DNA from: Anisus vortex
Lineage: Eukaryota; Mollusca; Gastropoda; Planorbidae
DNA: 64,000 bases
Reading direction: 5' to 3'
Assembly (NCBI GenBank): GCA_949126835.1
Contig: OX421509.1
Location: 8,392,911 to 8,456,910 of the forward strand
The notes under the pieces were generated by a model, which ran no database searches, was not told the DNA's origin, and saw only the letters and a program-made list of their open reading frames with translations. Both the position numbers and the translations under genes were made by a program. Below are positions 33,052-48,000 of this stretch, in pieces (the first letter of the stretch is position 1; each line of letters begins with the position of its first letter).

Positions 33052-36000
33052 GTAAGTAAGATAATGTTAAATGTTTGATATCAAATTCTAACTTAGAAAT
33101 ACAACATGCCAACAATCTATTACAGTGCTCAGATAAACTAATAGATAAAAACACTTTTCTTATTCAATATGCAAGAAAAAACGCATATACAGGCTATTTC
33201 TTTCCATGTTGCATCCGGGTATGGAATGGCTTGCTTGAACAAAACTAGTAAAACCAATCCCTTAGCATCATTTAAAACACTAATCAAAATGCAGGACTAT
33301 ACTCATACCACGGATAAGCGTTGGACACAATAATCTTCTCTATTGAAGGAGCGTCTGTAACGTATAAGATACAATACGATGAACAAGCATTAATACCAGT
33401 ATTATCAAATATCGAATTCTTTAAAAGTAAATATTGTTACGAATCCGGGATTCTGTTGACTGTCTAGAATCTTGTTCACTATGAAATAATACGCTCAAGC
33501 CACTCGATGAATGTTTAAAGAAGAATTTAATGTTTAAACTTATGAACAAGAATAACATGCAACTTAACTGGTCAATTATATGTAGCCTCTTGGTCGCCAA
33601 GCAAAAAATAACATGCTAACGGAACATATGCGTGGCTTATATAGATTTTGGTGCAGAAAGTGCTAGAGTCTATTTTTTCCCCGAAGTTTTCAGAATGCAA
33701 ACAAAGGAAAATGCATACTAGAAAGATGTAGAGTCTACGAGAAAACGATTTGGTGTTTTTACGTAATGATAAATAACTATCTACGCAAATAATCTCTACG
33801 CCAAAATTAAATTTTAAGAAATAAATAGCTGGACATGAACTAGCGAAACAATTCTAAATACAAAATACAAACTATTATAACATGCTATTGTTACGACCAC
33901 AATCCCCTTGTGGTCAGAGCCGTGTAAATGTTATTGATAATTCTCGTTCGTCCTAGGGTAGACTTTGGTTATTATTACTTATATTTCAGTATTACACGAA
34001 CTCTTCTTATTGTCCTGGGCACAAACTCAGGAATTGCGTTCTTACAGTTCCTTTCCTTGACGTTGTAGTTGTAAATAAATATATATATTATAATATTGTA
34101 AAGAATGAAACAAAAAAAGTAACTTGACGAGGAAGCTTCAGTGTAAATGTTGTTGATAATTTAATTCAGGTGATATGTGCAAATATACACAATATGAAGA
34201 TTATATACAGTTAGAATAAAATAGTGCCAACACAAGCGTCCACTCTGTGCGAAACTACTCTGTAAAACACTGCAGACACTCTGCACAAGACTGACTGCCT
34301 AGCCTTAAATACTAGCGGAGGAGAGCGTGGAACAGACCAATTACTAGGAGGGGTGAAAATAATGGTATCATTACAAAACTCATAACAAAAAGGATAGTTT
34401 TAACACTAAACATATAGAAACAACTGGAAGTATTGAACTAAACATATAGAAACAACTAGAAATATTGGACTAAACCTATAGAAAAAAATGGAAGTATTGA
34501 ACTAAAAATATAAAAACAACTGGAAGTATTGGGCTAATTATATAGAAACAACTGGAAGTATTGGACTAAACATATAGAAACAACTGGAAGTATTGGACTA
34601 ATTATATAGAAACAACTGGAAGTATTGGACTAAACATATAGAAACAACTGGAAGTATTGGAATAATTATATAGAAACAACTGGAAGTATTGGACTAAATA
34701 TATAGAAACAACTGGAAGTATTGGACTAATTATATAGAAACATTTGGAAGTATTGGACTAAACATTTTGAAACAACTGGAAGTCTTGAAATAAACATATA
34801 GAAACAACTGAAAGTATTGGACTAATTATATAGAAACAACTGGAAGTATTGTACTAAACATATAGAAAAAACTGGAAGTATTGGACTAAACATATAGAAA
34901 CAACTGGAAGTATTGGACTAAATATATAGAAACAACTGGAAGTATTGGACTAATTATATAGAAACAACTGGAAGTATTGGACTAAACATTTTGAAACAAC
35001 TGGAAGTCTTGAAATAAACATATAGAAACAACTAAAAGTATTGGACTAAACATATAGAAAAAAACTGGAAGTATTGGACTAATCATTTAGAAACAACTGG
35101 AAGTATTTAACTAAACATATATAAACAACTGGAAGTATTGGACTAAACATATAGAAACAACGGGAAGTATTTAACTAAACATATAGAAACAACTGGAAGT
35201 ATTTAACTAAACATATAGAATCAACTGGAAGTATTGGACTAAACATTTAAAAACAACTGGAAGTAATGGACTAAACATTTAGAAACAACTGGAAGTATTT
35301 AACTAAACATATAGAAACAACTGGAAGTATTGGACTAAACATTTAGAAACAACTGGAAGTATTGGACTAAACATTTAGAAACAACTGGAAGTATTTAACT
35401 AAACATATAGCAACAACTGGAAGTATTGGACTAAACATTTTGAAACAACTGGAAATATTGGACTAAACATTTTGAAACAACTGGAAGTATTTAATTAAAC
35501 ATATAGAAACAACTGGAAGTAGTGGACTAAACATATAGAAACAACTGGAAGTATTTAACTAAACATATAGTAACAACTGGAAGTATTGGACTAAACATTT
35601 AGAAACAACTGGAAGTATTGGACTAAACATTTAGAAACTACTGGAAGTATTGGACTAAACATTTAGAAACAACTGGATGTATTGAACTAAACATATAGAA
35701 ACAACTGGAAGTATTTAACTAAACATATAGAAACAACTGGAAGTATTGGACTAAACATATAGAAACAACGGGAAGTAATGGACTAAACATATAGAAAGAA
35801 CTGGAAGTATTGAACTAAATATATAGAAACAACTGGAAGTATTGGACTAAACATATAGAAACATCTGGAAGTATTGGACTAAACATATAGAAACAACTGG
35901 AAGTATTGAACTAAATATATAGAAACAACTGGAAGTATTGGACTAATTATATAGAAACAACTGGCAGTATTGAACTAAACATATAGAAACAACTGGAAGT

Positions 36001-39000
36001 ATTGGACTAAACATATAGAAACAACTAAAAGTATTGGACTAAACATATAGAAACAACTGGAAGTATTGGACTAAACATATAGAAACAACGGAAAATATTT
36101 AACTAAACATATAGAAACAACGGGAAGTATTGGAGTTAGTTAACAAACACTGCAAAGATTTAAGCTTTTGGAAGTAAACTAAGGTGATGAACTGTATTTT
36201 AAAAAATTGCTTTTTTAAAATATCTAGTAGTATGTTATTTATATGTTGTTGTTTTTATCATTTAATCATTTTCACTAGTTTTCTTATAAGCATCTTATCT
36301 TATCTTATACATCACAGACGCTCCTTCTTTAAAGAAGATTATTGCGTCCTACGCTCATCCGTGGTCCGAGTCTAGTCTTGCATTTTTATTAATGTCTTAA
36401 ATGATGTCAAGTTACTGGTTTTCCTGGTTTGTTCAGGCAACCTATTCCATTCCCGAATGCCACTCGGGAGGAAGGAGTACTTATAAGCATAATTAATTGT
36501 GTTTCACTTGATCTATTTCCCTGAGGACGTTATCATCTCTGAATAGGGCATAGGATTCACTATCTAGATTCTAAAGTATACAATAATTCTTATAATATTA
36601 TATAAAGTCTTATTTATGTTTATAGTATTTTGCATAAATAACTTGTTTGCTACTTTGTTTAAAATATGGGCTCCATCTGATTGTTTTCAACCTACGGGGT
36701 AGGCTACTCTACCTTGATATAGATATGCTTTAAAATTATATGTTATGATAATAGTTTGATAGTTAAGGTTAGTACAAAATTTAAGCTTATGTTAGATTCT
36801 AGATAATTAGAAGAATATATTTTGAAAAAATCGTAGCTTTTTAATAAAATACTCGTGGTATAGCCTAGAACAGAAGCTACGAACTTCCGACTTGTGCTAA
36901 CTGTCACATTTGTTTTAAATTTTTGAATACTAGTGTATGTGTATATGTAAAGCACATTTCGGACCAAATAGAACATAGGACCGGTGATGCAGCGTTCACC
37001 AGTTTCTGTTGCCACGATATACTAGGGGATGTGTGGCCAGCACACTGCCCAGCCGCCTTTATTTTAGCCCAACTAATGTCGGGTACCCATCAGAGCTGGG
37101 TAGACTCATGGACACCCTCCAGTCCAGGAAACAAATCCTAGCCTTCACCAAGATTCAAACTCGGAATCTTCCTAACGCCAGTCGAACACCCACGACCACA
37201 CTGCCCCTATTGTATGTGGATAGGCTGTCTAAATAGCTTTTATATTGAATTGACAATTGTCTCGATTCCTTTATTACAGTTATTATTTAAATTAAATTGT
37301 GGTGTCGAGGGTATTTTTTGTACAATTGAATAGATAGTTATTTATTATGACGTAATAACACCAATAATGTTTTCTCGTACTCTCTACAACTTTCCTGTAC
37401 GAATCTTCTTTTGCATTTTTGAAAACTTCGGGAAAATCCATTCTAGAATTTTCTGCAAAAAAAATCTATATAAGGCATGTAGAGGTTTTGTTAGGTTGTT
37501 GTTGCTTTGCTTAGCGATAGAGAAGCAATTAATTATTGACCAGTGAAGTTAAATGTTATAATTGTAAATAAGTTAAATTCTTCTTTTAAACATTCATCGA
37601 AAGGCTTGAGTGTATTATTTCATAGTGTACCAGCGCCTTAGAAAGACGACAGAAGACCCGAGTTCAATACAATACCTTTTAAAGCCTTGGGAAGCTTTAC
37701 TGATAGAAAGATTCAATTACAGAATTTAATTACTACTTTATAAAAACCATTTTTATATTATATTGTATTCAAAATGTATAATTTTAAACATACGCACATA
37801 AACACTGTAAACTTGTGTATAGTAATTAATATTTAATAAGAAACAAAGCATTGAGTGGTAAGATCGTCTGACGCTATGTCAACGTGACATTGCAGAAGCC
37901 CGGAAGAGGCGTGGCTGGCCACGGTGGAAACGAGGCTGGCAGCGAAGGCTGCAGGCACAGAGACCTTGACCTTGGTGCAGTTTCAGGAAGCTCTTCAGAT
38001 CAAAGAGGTGAGAACAGAGTATGTTTGAAATACTATGAGTAATCGATTGATTGAATGATTTATTGGTGTTCAGGTTTTATATTGATTACCTTGTGATTGG
38101 TGATTGATTATCAATTGATTGAATTAATTGAAATGATTTAGATAGTTGATTTGTTCCAATTAATTGATTGAAATTTTTGGAATGATTAAAAAAGATTTAA
38201 ATCGGTTGAATTGATTGAATAGATTGAGGTGTTGAATTAAATGGATTGATTGCTGAATGAATAATAGATTAAATTGATGTATTCGATTGATCAATGGGTG
38301 AGTTTATTGATTAATTAATGATTGATCATTCAAGATCGGTTGGCCAAATATATTAAATTAATTGAGTGATTGAATTAATTATTGATAACCGATTAATTTA
38401 AATGATTGAACTGCTTGGTTGATCTATTGATTCCCTGAATGTTTAAAAGACTGATTAAGAAATGGGGTGGAGTGTTATGACAATGAATATGTGTGGGCAG
38501 GTTTGTTGATAAAATGTAATAAAATGTACGTTTGATAGAATTTGACGCTGTAATAATTTGTTCGTCTAGAACAGGGGTCGGCAAACTACGGCACGCGTGC
38601 CAGACTTGGAACGCACAGCGATTTTTTTAATGGCACGCGTGCCGTAGTTTGCCGATCCCTGGATTAGTGAACTGGTGGTCCCCAATTATTGATCTTGTAT
38701 GTGATAATTTAAACCGAGGAAGTAGCGTCGATGGGACGATCTGATGACTGGTTTTGGTGTATACTCGGGGTATTGATTTATTGATTTATGAATCGATACG
38801 ATTGATTAATGAACTAAATTTTAGTGAAATTTATCATTGATTTGACGAATAAATGAATAAATAAATAGTAAACGATCGATTGAGAAATGAAATTCTTGAT
38901 TGATTTAATGCTTGATTGATTGGTTGATTGATGGCCAATAGTTAAATCACTAAACTTAGAAACACTGGAGGACAGAAGGGCAAAGAGTTGAGATAGTAAT

Positions 39001-42000
39001 AATACATAAGGCATTAAACTCTAATTTAGAAATATAACCCAATAACAGCCTGTTTGAATGCTCATATAAACATAAGGACAAAAACACTTTCCTTATCCCT
39101 TATGCGAGAACAAATGCATATAAGTACTCTTTCTTCCCGAGTGACATTCGGGCATGAAATAGTTTGCCTGAACAAACCAGGAAAACCAGTAACTTAACTT
39201 CATTTAAAAACATTAATAAAAATGCAAGACTAGCCTCGGACCACGGATGAGCGTAGGACGCAATAGTCTTCTTTATAGAAGGAGCGTATGTAACATATAA
39301 GATAAGATAAGACGGGTAGATGATTGATAAGTGTATCGATTTGATTGTTGGAAGAATGGTTTGATTGGTGGATTGATGAGTAAGTTGAAAGATTGTGAGG
39401 TTGATTATTTACATCAATTGGTGTGGAGAAACTTTTTCTTCACGGTCTTTTGATTTCTATTTTGAGGGTCATGGTGGCCGAGTGGCGTACCGAAGTTCCC
39501 GGGTTCGAATCCCGATGAAGGCTAGGATATTTTTCCCCCGGGAACTCGACGGGTGTCCCTGAGTCTATCCAGCTCTGATGGGTACCTGGCATTTGTTTGT
39601 GTGTATATAAAAGTAAAGGTGGCTGTGCATTGTGCTATCCAGACATCCCCTAGTATAACGTGGCCCACAGAAACTGGCAAAGGCTGCTTCACCGGCTCTA
39701 TAGATCAATTTGGTAAGACGTATACTTTACTTTACTTTCACTATTCTCCATGGTAGTCTTTCTTTGTGGACCGATGCTTCCAGCTGTTCGACTTGGACCA
39801 TGACGGGGAGGTAAACCTGCAATACCTCATCTGTGAGTTGCGGTCCTTGGTGTTCGGGAGCCAGGCGGAGAAGATTCGATTCCTTTTCAACGTCTACAAC
39901 ATTCGAGGTAACTTTCATGCAACAACTGTATATGTCCAACAAAATGTTATACTTACACGGTGGCCAAGCAGCAGCGCGTTAGACTGGCGTACAGAAGGTC
40001 CCGGGTTCGAATCCTGGTGAAGACTAGTATTTTCCCCCCGGATCTGGAGGGTACCTGACCTTAGTTGGGGTAAAGTAAAGGCGGTTGTGTATTGTGCTGG
40101 CCCCGCAATCACCTAGTGTGCCGTGGCCAAAGAAACTGGTGAACGCTGCTTCACCGGCCCTGTGATCAATTTGGTCCGAAGGGTACTTTACTTTTACTCT
40201 AAACGTAACACACCAAGATGTTGTTATTGGTAAAGTTCTGATTTCCAGATCCTAGAGATGAATAAGGCTGATGAAAAGGAAACGTTTGTTTGTATCTAAC
40301 TTCTCATTTATAGACAGGGCGAATTGAGGAACCCACATTCAATTGATTTCTTCGGAGACTTTAATACACTACCCGCTTTCCTATTGCTAATTTTCCCGAG
40401 TCTCGGCCTTCTGTAGTTATATAAGCTGTAGTGGAGATCTTGCCCTTTCCTTTCTCCGATTCAATATGTCCATTTATACCAATGTCTGTTTTTGTTTTTT
40501 ATCTTCACATTTCATATTATATGCAACTTTACGGTTTGAATACGCACCTCACTCTAATAGTATTGCAAGAAAAAATTATTTATAGTTTTCAAAGCATTAT
40601 GTAGTAGCTAATAAGCTATACAAGAGTATCTCAAATATAGATGCACTTCTAAAAATACTATTTCAGCATAATCTTAACAAAAATCCTCCAAAATTCGGAA
40701 CTAATTTAGATAATTAATTTTCTGGTGTTAGAGTTTGAGTTTTAAAGTTCAAGGATAAATCTGGATTTACATGTATATATAAATACGATTTTTTTTCAAA
40801 TGGTTAGAAATTATCCAAAAATAAAGAAAGTTAAAACACTTTCAAAGACTTGCCCTGATGTTGTCACTATTTCCATTATTTGTTCTGAAATCAAGGGACG
40901 GGAAAGATCGGGAAAAGTGAAATCCATCAGGTGTTAAAGTCCTGCGTCGTGGAGAGCAAGCTGCAGATGAGTGAAGACAATATACAGGTGAGTGCTTGCA
41001 AAGGCGGCTGACTGAGATCTGTATGTGAGAAGAAAAGGTTTACATAGACGTTGTAATCGGAAAGGGTGTTTTTTTTATGTTTGATATGCATCGATACACA
41101 TGCCGAAAAGACAAACACTCCAAATTAGATTAACAAGTTTCTAGACACACTCCAAATTCAATTACCAAGTAGCTAAAAACACTCCAAATTAGATTAGCAA
41201 GCAGCTAGAAACATTCCAAATTAGATTAACAAGTAGCTAGAAACACTCCAAATAAGATTAGCAAGCAGCTAGAAACACTCCAAATTAGATTAACAAGTAG
41301 CTAGAAACACTCCAAATTAGATTAACAAGTAGCTAGAAACACTCAAAATTAGATTAGCAAGTAGCTAGAAACACTCCAAATTAGATTAACAAGTAGCTAG
41401 ACAAACTCCAAATTAGATTAACAAGTAGCTAGAAACACTCCAAATTAGATTACCAAATAGCTATAAACACTTCAAATTAGATTAGCAAGTAGCTAGAAAC
41501 ACTCCAAATTTGATACGCAAGTAGCTAGAAATACTCCAAAAAAGATTAACAAGTAGCTAGAAACACTCCAAATAAGCTTACCAAGTAGCTAGAAACATTC
41601 AAAATTAGATTAACAGTAGCTAGAAACACTCCAAATTAGATTAGCAAGCAGCTAGAAACACTCAAAATTAGATTACCACGTAGCTAGACACACTTCAAAT
41701 AATATTACCAAGTAGCTAGAAACACTCCAAATTAGATTACTAAGTAGCTAGAAACATTCAAAATTAGATTAACAGTAGCTAGAAACACTCCAAATTAGAT
41801 TAGCAAGCAGCTAGAAACACTCCAAATTAGATTAACAAGTAGCTAGAAACACTCAAAATTAGATTAGCAAGTAGCTAGAAACACTCCAAATTAGATTAAC
41901 AAGTAGCTAGACAAACTCCAAATTAGATTAACAAGTAGCTAGAAACACTCCAAATTAGATTACCAAGTAGCTAGACGCACTCCAAATAAGATTACCAAAT

Positions 42001-45000
42001 AGCTTTAAACACTTCAAATTAGATTAGCAAGTAGCTAGAAACACTCCAAATTTGATACGCAAGTAGCTAGAAATACTCCAAATTAGATTAACAAGTAGCT
42101 AGAAACACTCCAAATAAGATTAACAAGTAGCTAGAAACACTCTAAATTAGATTAACAAGAAGCTAGACAAACTCCAAATTAGATTAACAATTAGCTAGAA
42201 ACACTCCAAATTATATTAGCAAGCAGCTAGAAACACTCCAAATTAGATTAACAAGAAGCTAGACAAACTCCAAATTAGATTAACAAGTAGCTAGAAACAC
42301 TCCAAATTATATTAGCAAGTAGCTAGAAACACTCCAAATTAGATTAACAAGAAGCTAGAAACACTCCGAATTAGATTATTAAGTAGTTAGAAACACTCCA
42401 AATAAGATTACCAAGTAGCTAGAAACACTCCAAATAAGCTTACCAAGTAGCTAGAAACATTCAAAATTAGATTAACAGTAGCTAGAAACACTCCAAATTA
42501 GATTAGCAAGCAGCTAGAAACACTCAAAATTAGATTACCACGTAGCTAGACACACTTCAAATAATATTACCAAGTAGCTAGAAACACTCCAAATTAGATT
42601 AGCAAGTAGCTAGAAACACTCCAAATTAGATTAACAAGTAGCTAGACAAACTCCAAATTAGATTAACAAGTAGCTAGACAAACTCCGAATTAGATTATTA
42701 AGTAGTTAGAAACACTCCAAATAAGATTAGCAAGTAGCTAGGAACACTCTAAATTAGATTAACAAGTACATGTAGCTAGAATTACTCCAAATTAGATTAA
42801 CACGAAGCTAGAAACACTCCAAATTAGATTAACAAGTAGCTAGAAACTCTCCAAATTAGGTTAAAAAGTAGCCAGAAACTCTCCAAATTAGATTACCAAG
42901 AAGCTAGACACACTAAAATTAGATGGAACAGGAAGATAGACAGGCACAAAAAGGCTCAATCTGAATTAGACAAACGACACACTGAAGTAGAAACACATCG
43001 AATTCGACACACACACACACACAAAGACACACACCAAGCTAGACACATGCCTGTGTAGTCACACAACTAATTCAACAGACGTCAAGCGACACACTTACTA
43101 AATGGGCCGTATTGCTGCTGAGAGTTAACACCCTTGCCCCTTATACAAGTCAATCTTTTATGACTGACTTGTAATTTACAAGGGGCAAGGGTGTTAACTC
43201 TCAGCAGCAATACGGCCCATTAGACGCAAGCCAATCTAACTTTTTCTACCCTAATGAATTAATCGGACCAAAGACTATAATGAGATGGACCGCTTGCCTT
43301 AATATTTCTTATATTTGATGACTCGAATCTCTTCTTCTCTGAATTTTCGATCGCGCTGCGTCCTTTAGACTTCCGGTTTAGTAAATCGCTAATATTTTCT
43401 CAATGGAAAATTAATATTAAAATCGAAAGTTTTATACAGCGGAAGTCTTTAGAGAACTTTAGGCGTCATTAAAGACAGTGTGCGCATGGACAAAAACAAG
43501 TGTTAAGCTCTAAAAATAGAGCAGGCGGTCCATCTCATTATAATCTTTGCTGTGCACCGAAAAACTTGAGGACGTAATGAAGGCCGCACATGCGCAAGCG
43601 GACTATTCAGCTCTAAAAATAGAGCAAGCGGTCTTTGATTGGACTAAAATCGTGTCACGGGTTTCTTTATTTCATTTATTTCTTGTTGTTGTTGTGCTTC
43701 GTGTCACCTGTGAAAACTGCAAAAGTATATTTGGATCAAAGCAAAAATAAGGGACATACTTTCATTTCATTTATTTGGTTTAGGTTTTCTCTTACTCTCC
43801 CGATTCAATGGTATCAGTCCATCATTATACTAATTTCACATTAACTCCGCAATGATTTCAATATATGCAGTTCTTGTGTCTTTGTTCCTTTATCTCCCCA
43901 GGCCCTCACAGACGCTTTGATCACGGCAGCGGATAAAGACAGAGACGGGAAAATTTCTTACGACGAGCTTAAAAATTTGATAGAGGCTCACCCAACGATT
44001 GCCAACAATTTAGCCATCAGGTATCGTTAATTAGTGTATTTAGTGGAATCTTTAATTCGTTAGCTATTCTTCAAGTTTCGGAATACTTGCTATATTCAGT
44101 GATTTCTTTATCTATTTTAGTTAGTTTGATTGTAGCAGCATCTTTTTTTATATTTCGCCAAGAATTTGATAGAACCAAAGACTATAATAAGATGGACCGC
44201 TTGCTTTAATATTTTATAATAATCTATTTTTAATAATATGACTCGAATGACTTCTTTTCGGAATTCCCGATTCCCTTTTGTACTGTGCACTTACGTTTTA
44301 TTTAATCGCTATGATTTTCTCAATGAAAACTTAAATTTAAAATCGAAAGCTGTATACAGCGGAAACATTTAGGCAAACGTAGGATCGTAGAATGCATTCA
44401 TGACAGCGTTATTGGATGCGCACGTAAAAAATAACATATCAGCTCTAAAAATAGGACAAGTGGTCCATCTTATTATAGTCTTTGATAGAACTATGCTATT
44501 CTTCAATTAGGTCATTGCCTTAGTTTGCATATGTTGCTATAGCAGCAAGTCCCATGACTTTGTCTAACTATGAATATCATCTCCCCTTGCAGTACACTCA
44601 TGTCAAACATGCAAGCTGGAATTGAATACGATTTTACGGACTAGTGAGTACAATTTGTTTGTATCAATATTGTGTCTGTGATCTGTTTGATAATTCTTTG
44701 GCGTTTTATGTCTGTGTAAGTGTTTTGATCTTGAAGTATGTGTGCTGTTATTGTCACGGTTCTGGATGCAACCATGACTTATTAGCACTCACGTAGATAG
44801 ATAGTGGAACGTAAGATCATAGATTAGCGCAAGTTTAGGATAGAAAGCAGAAGAGTAGTCTGACGCCATAAAACCTCTCTATCTCACGCAACTGTAACTC
44901 TCAAAACCTTTCCTCAATTTTTCACTACATTCTTTTATTCCCCAATTCAGAGTTTACTAACTAATGATGCGGAAATGGTACTCAATCTTGGATGAATGAG

Positions 45001-48000
45001 AGTGTATATGTCAGTATGTAAAACCTAATGTATATATTTATATTATGCCTGCGATTATTAATTCATGTTGTTATTTTAATGTGTTTATATAGATATCATG
45101 TCAGTTACTATTAATCCATATTGTTAATTCAAAATACATGCATATAGACATTACGTCATTGTCTTAAAAACTCGACCCCCACCCGCTTAACCACCACCTG
45201 TACACCTCCCCTTCCGCGCTCACCCCGGCACCCACTTATCTCCCCTCCACCTACCCAACTCGTAGCGGCATATTAGTTAATCCCCTTGATTCGCTGACTC
45301 CCGGGATACTGACCAGCGAAACTGGTTCGCACATTTGTAACACCTCTCGCGGAAGCCTGACCACGAACCACTTGACATAGAGATATTAAGTCCCCTGTAG
45401 GGAAGATAAATCATTTCCCCTCTTCTCTATTCCCCTACCACCCCGCATTGTTGGCGGTATTAATTGCTTGCATCTACACCCCCACCCCGCCTAATCTCTC
45501 TCCCCCCTTTCCCCTCTAGTGAGTCATCCCTTTATACAGAACTATCTTCGAACTAGCCAATCGCAATCCTATCTAAATCTAAATTAATAGAATTAGCCAA
45601 CCAGATTGAGGTAGACCACGTGATTAGAGTCGCAAGAACTCTAGCGCGGAAACTTAGAGTTAGTTCTGGTTGGACGTTCGGCCTGTAAGCTATCTGTACA
45701 TCTTCGGCTCACATTATTATACCCCCCCCCCCCCCCGCATGTTTTAGACTCTAGTAATTGATTTTCCCACAGTGTATTTGTGTACCTTAATGATACATTA
45801 CATGACATTACCATACACCAAGAGCTAGCTATTACTGTGTCAATTCATATATATTTCACCATTGGACTATTGAATGAAAATAAACATCATAACCGTCACC
45901 AGAGATTTGCTTGTATACCACTTAGAACTGTCTGTTTGTGTACGTTATACCATCTAACGAGCCAGGAGAGACTTAATCATTATTCCAGGGCGATTACTGT
46001 ATCGTCACAAGAGATCCCTACGACAACAAGCCACCACTACCCCCAATAATCCACAACCCCACACCTTCAACAGTCCCCCTTATGACAGTTATACAAATCC
46101 TTTATATTGCGCCATGAGAAAAACCCATGGTCCAAACCATCAGCGCATGTTTCCTGTGCCTGGGATTCGAACTCATTTTTAGAAGTTTGGGTTCAGTTCA
46201 GTGTAGCCACCAGAATTCCGGTTTGGTTTGATTCGGTCGTCAGCTGAGTTCTAAATCGGTGTGTTCGGTTTGGGTTCGGTTTGATTTGAATTTTCATCAA
46301 TAGAATAGACGCAAATGTTTTTTTGGTGCCGATAACGTTGTGTATTTATTTCTAGCCTCAAATTTCCGCTTACAAAATTTGTTATTGAAGCGCCATCCAT
46401 TATTTTTTATGGAACTGTGATTCAAATAAAGTAATTCAATATTCTACGTAATTATCTTCTTAATTATTTTTATTCATACACTTTTTCTTCCAATATAAAA
46501 AACAAAACGTTTCGTTTTTTCACCCAAACTTCCCAAGGAATTTTTTTATATATAAATTTTTCCTCATTACCATGGCTGTAATCTTGCATGTGATCAAACT
46601 GTAAGCCTCCAGGACGCACTTTGGTCGTCATTTTGTAACACCTATTGCGGGGTGTTGTTGGTGGGGGGGGGGGGAGATATTTGGGGAGGAGAAAGTGGTA
46701 AAAGGAAGTTTAAACTGCGATGGAAGTAAAACGAGAAGTAAAAATATCAAAGAGTTTTTTAATGACCTGTACGGGGCGGTGGTACGGGCGGTACGGGGCG
46801 CCACTGTGTGTGAAGTCACCTTGTTAGGTTCAAATGGTTTTGTTTTTTTTGTGTTTGTTGTTTGAATCAAACACTTGACTTGTCACCCCCTCAAGCGATA
46901 GATTGTCGTACTCCTCTCTCCACCTCCATTTTTTATTATATTATTAAGTTACGTTATAAAATCGTGAGCAGTGTGGGGGTGGGGGAGGGAGGTAGTCGGT
47001 TAAATGACATCATTAAATGACAAGGTCAGGTGTTTTTACTGACCCCTGGGGTTATCGAGTGTTTGTTGATTTTCTTCCTCTCTTTGTCGAATGCATGCGT
47101 CTCGTAGTTTAAAGTATAGTGAGATTTCTTTCCCACGGTGGCTTCTGAAAGATTTAGATGTCTGGGTAAATTCGATGTCTTGGTTCTACATTAGCGGGTT
47201 CCGTGAATACGGGGCGACTAGATTACGTAGTAACCATAGTAGCTAAATTACTTGGTAGCGTAAATAAATAGTATTAATAATATGAATGGATGGCTTTATT
47301 GAAAGGTGAATTAATTATAGAAGAACTAAAGAATAGAATAATTAAATTGTATGCAACTAAATTATAGTAGAACTAAATTATAGAAGAACTAATTTATAGA
47401 ATAATTGATTTATAGAAGAACTAATGTATAGAACAATAAATTATAGAACAAATAAATTAGAGTGCACCTCAAATATAGAACCACTAAATTATAATACATT
47501 TCACTTATAGAACAATTCAAAGTTAGAACATCTCATTTATAGAACAACTAGCTTACACAACAATTCAATTATAAAATAACTAACTTACAGAACAATTAAA
47601 TTATAGAACAACTAATATATAGAACATCACAAACAAAGAACAACTAAGTTATAGTACATCACCATTATAGAACACCTAACTTATAGAACAAATAAATTAT
47701 AGAGGACTAAATTATAGAACAAATTAATTATAGAGAACTACATTATAGAACAAATAATGTATAAAGAACTAAATTATAGAACCAATTAATTATAGGGAAC
47801 TAAATTATAGAACCAATTAATTATAGAGAACTAAATTATAGAACAAATAAATTATAGAGGACTAAATTATAGAACAAATTAATTATAGAGAACTAAATTA
47901 TAGAACAAATAATGTATAAAGAACTAAATTATAGAACCAATTAATTATAAGGAACTAAATTATAGAACCAATTAATTATAGAGAACTAAATTATAGAACA

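Noticed and set aside
32514..33154. Minus-strand Arg/Trp-rich frames opposite NOX5 exon 1
   Set aside because: They are shadows of a GC-rich coding exon. The plus frame has phase-consistent splicing and sensible composition.
39470..39530. tRNA gene (A and B boxes with GGTTCGAATCC)
   Set aside because: The boxes recur in more than ten dispersed copies with a shared body, no complete cloverleaf and no acceptor stem. These are SINE heads.
34404..42925. CRISPR array
   Set aside because: The 32-bp units are contiguous with no unique spacers, and the surroundings are introns of an animal gene.
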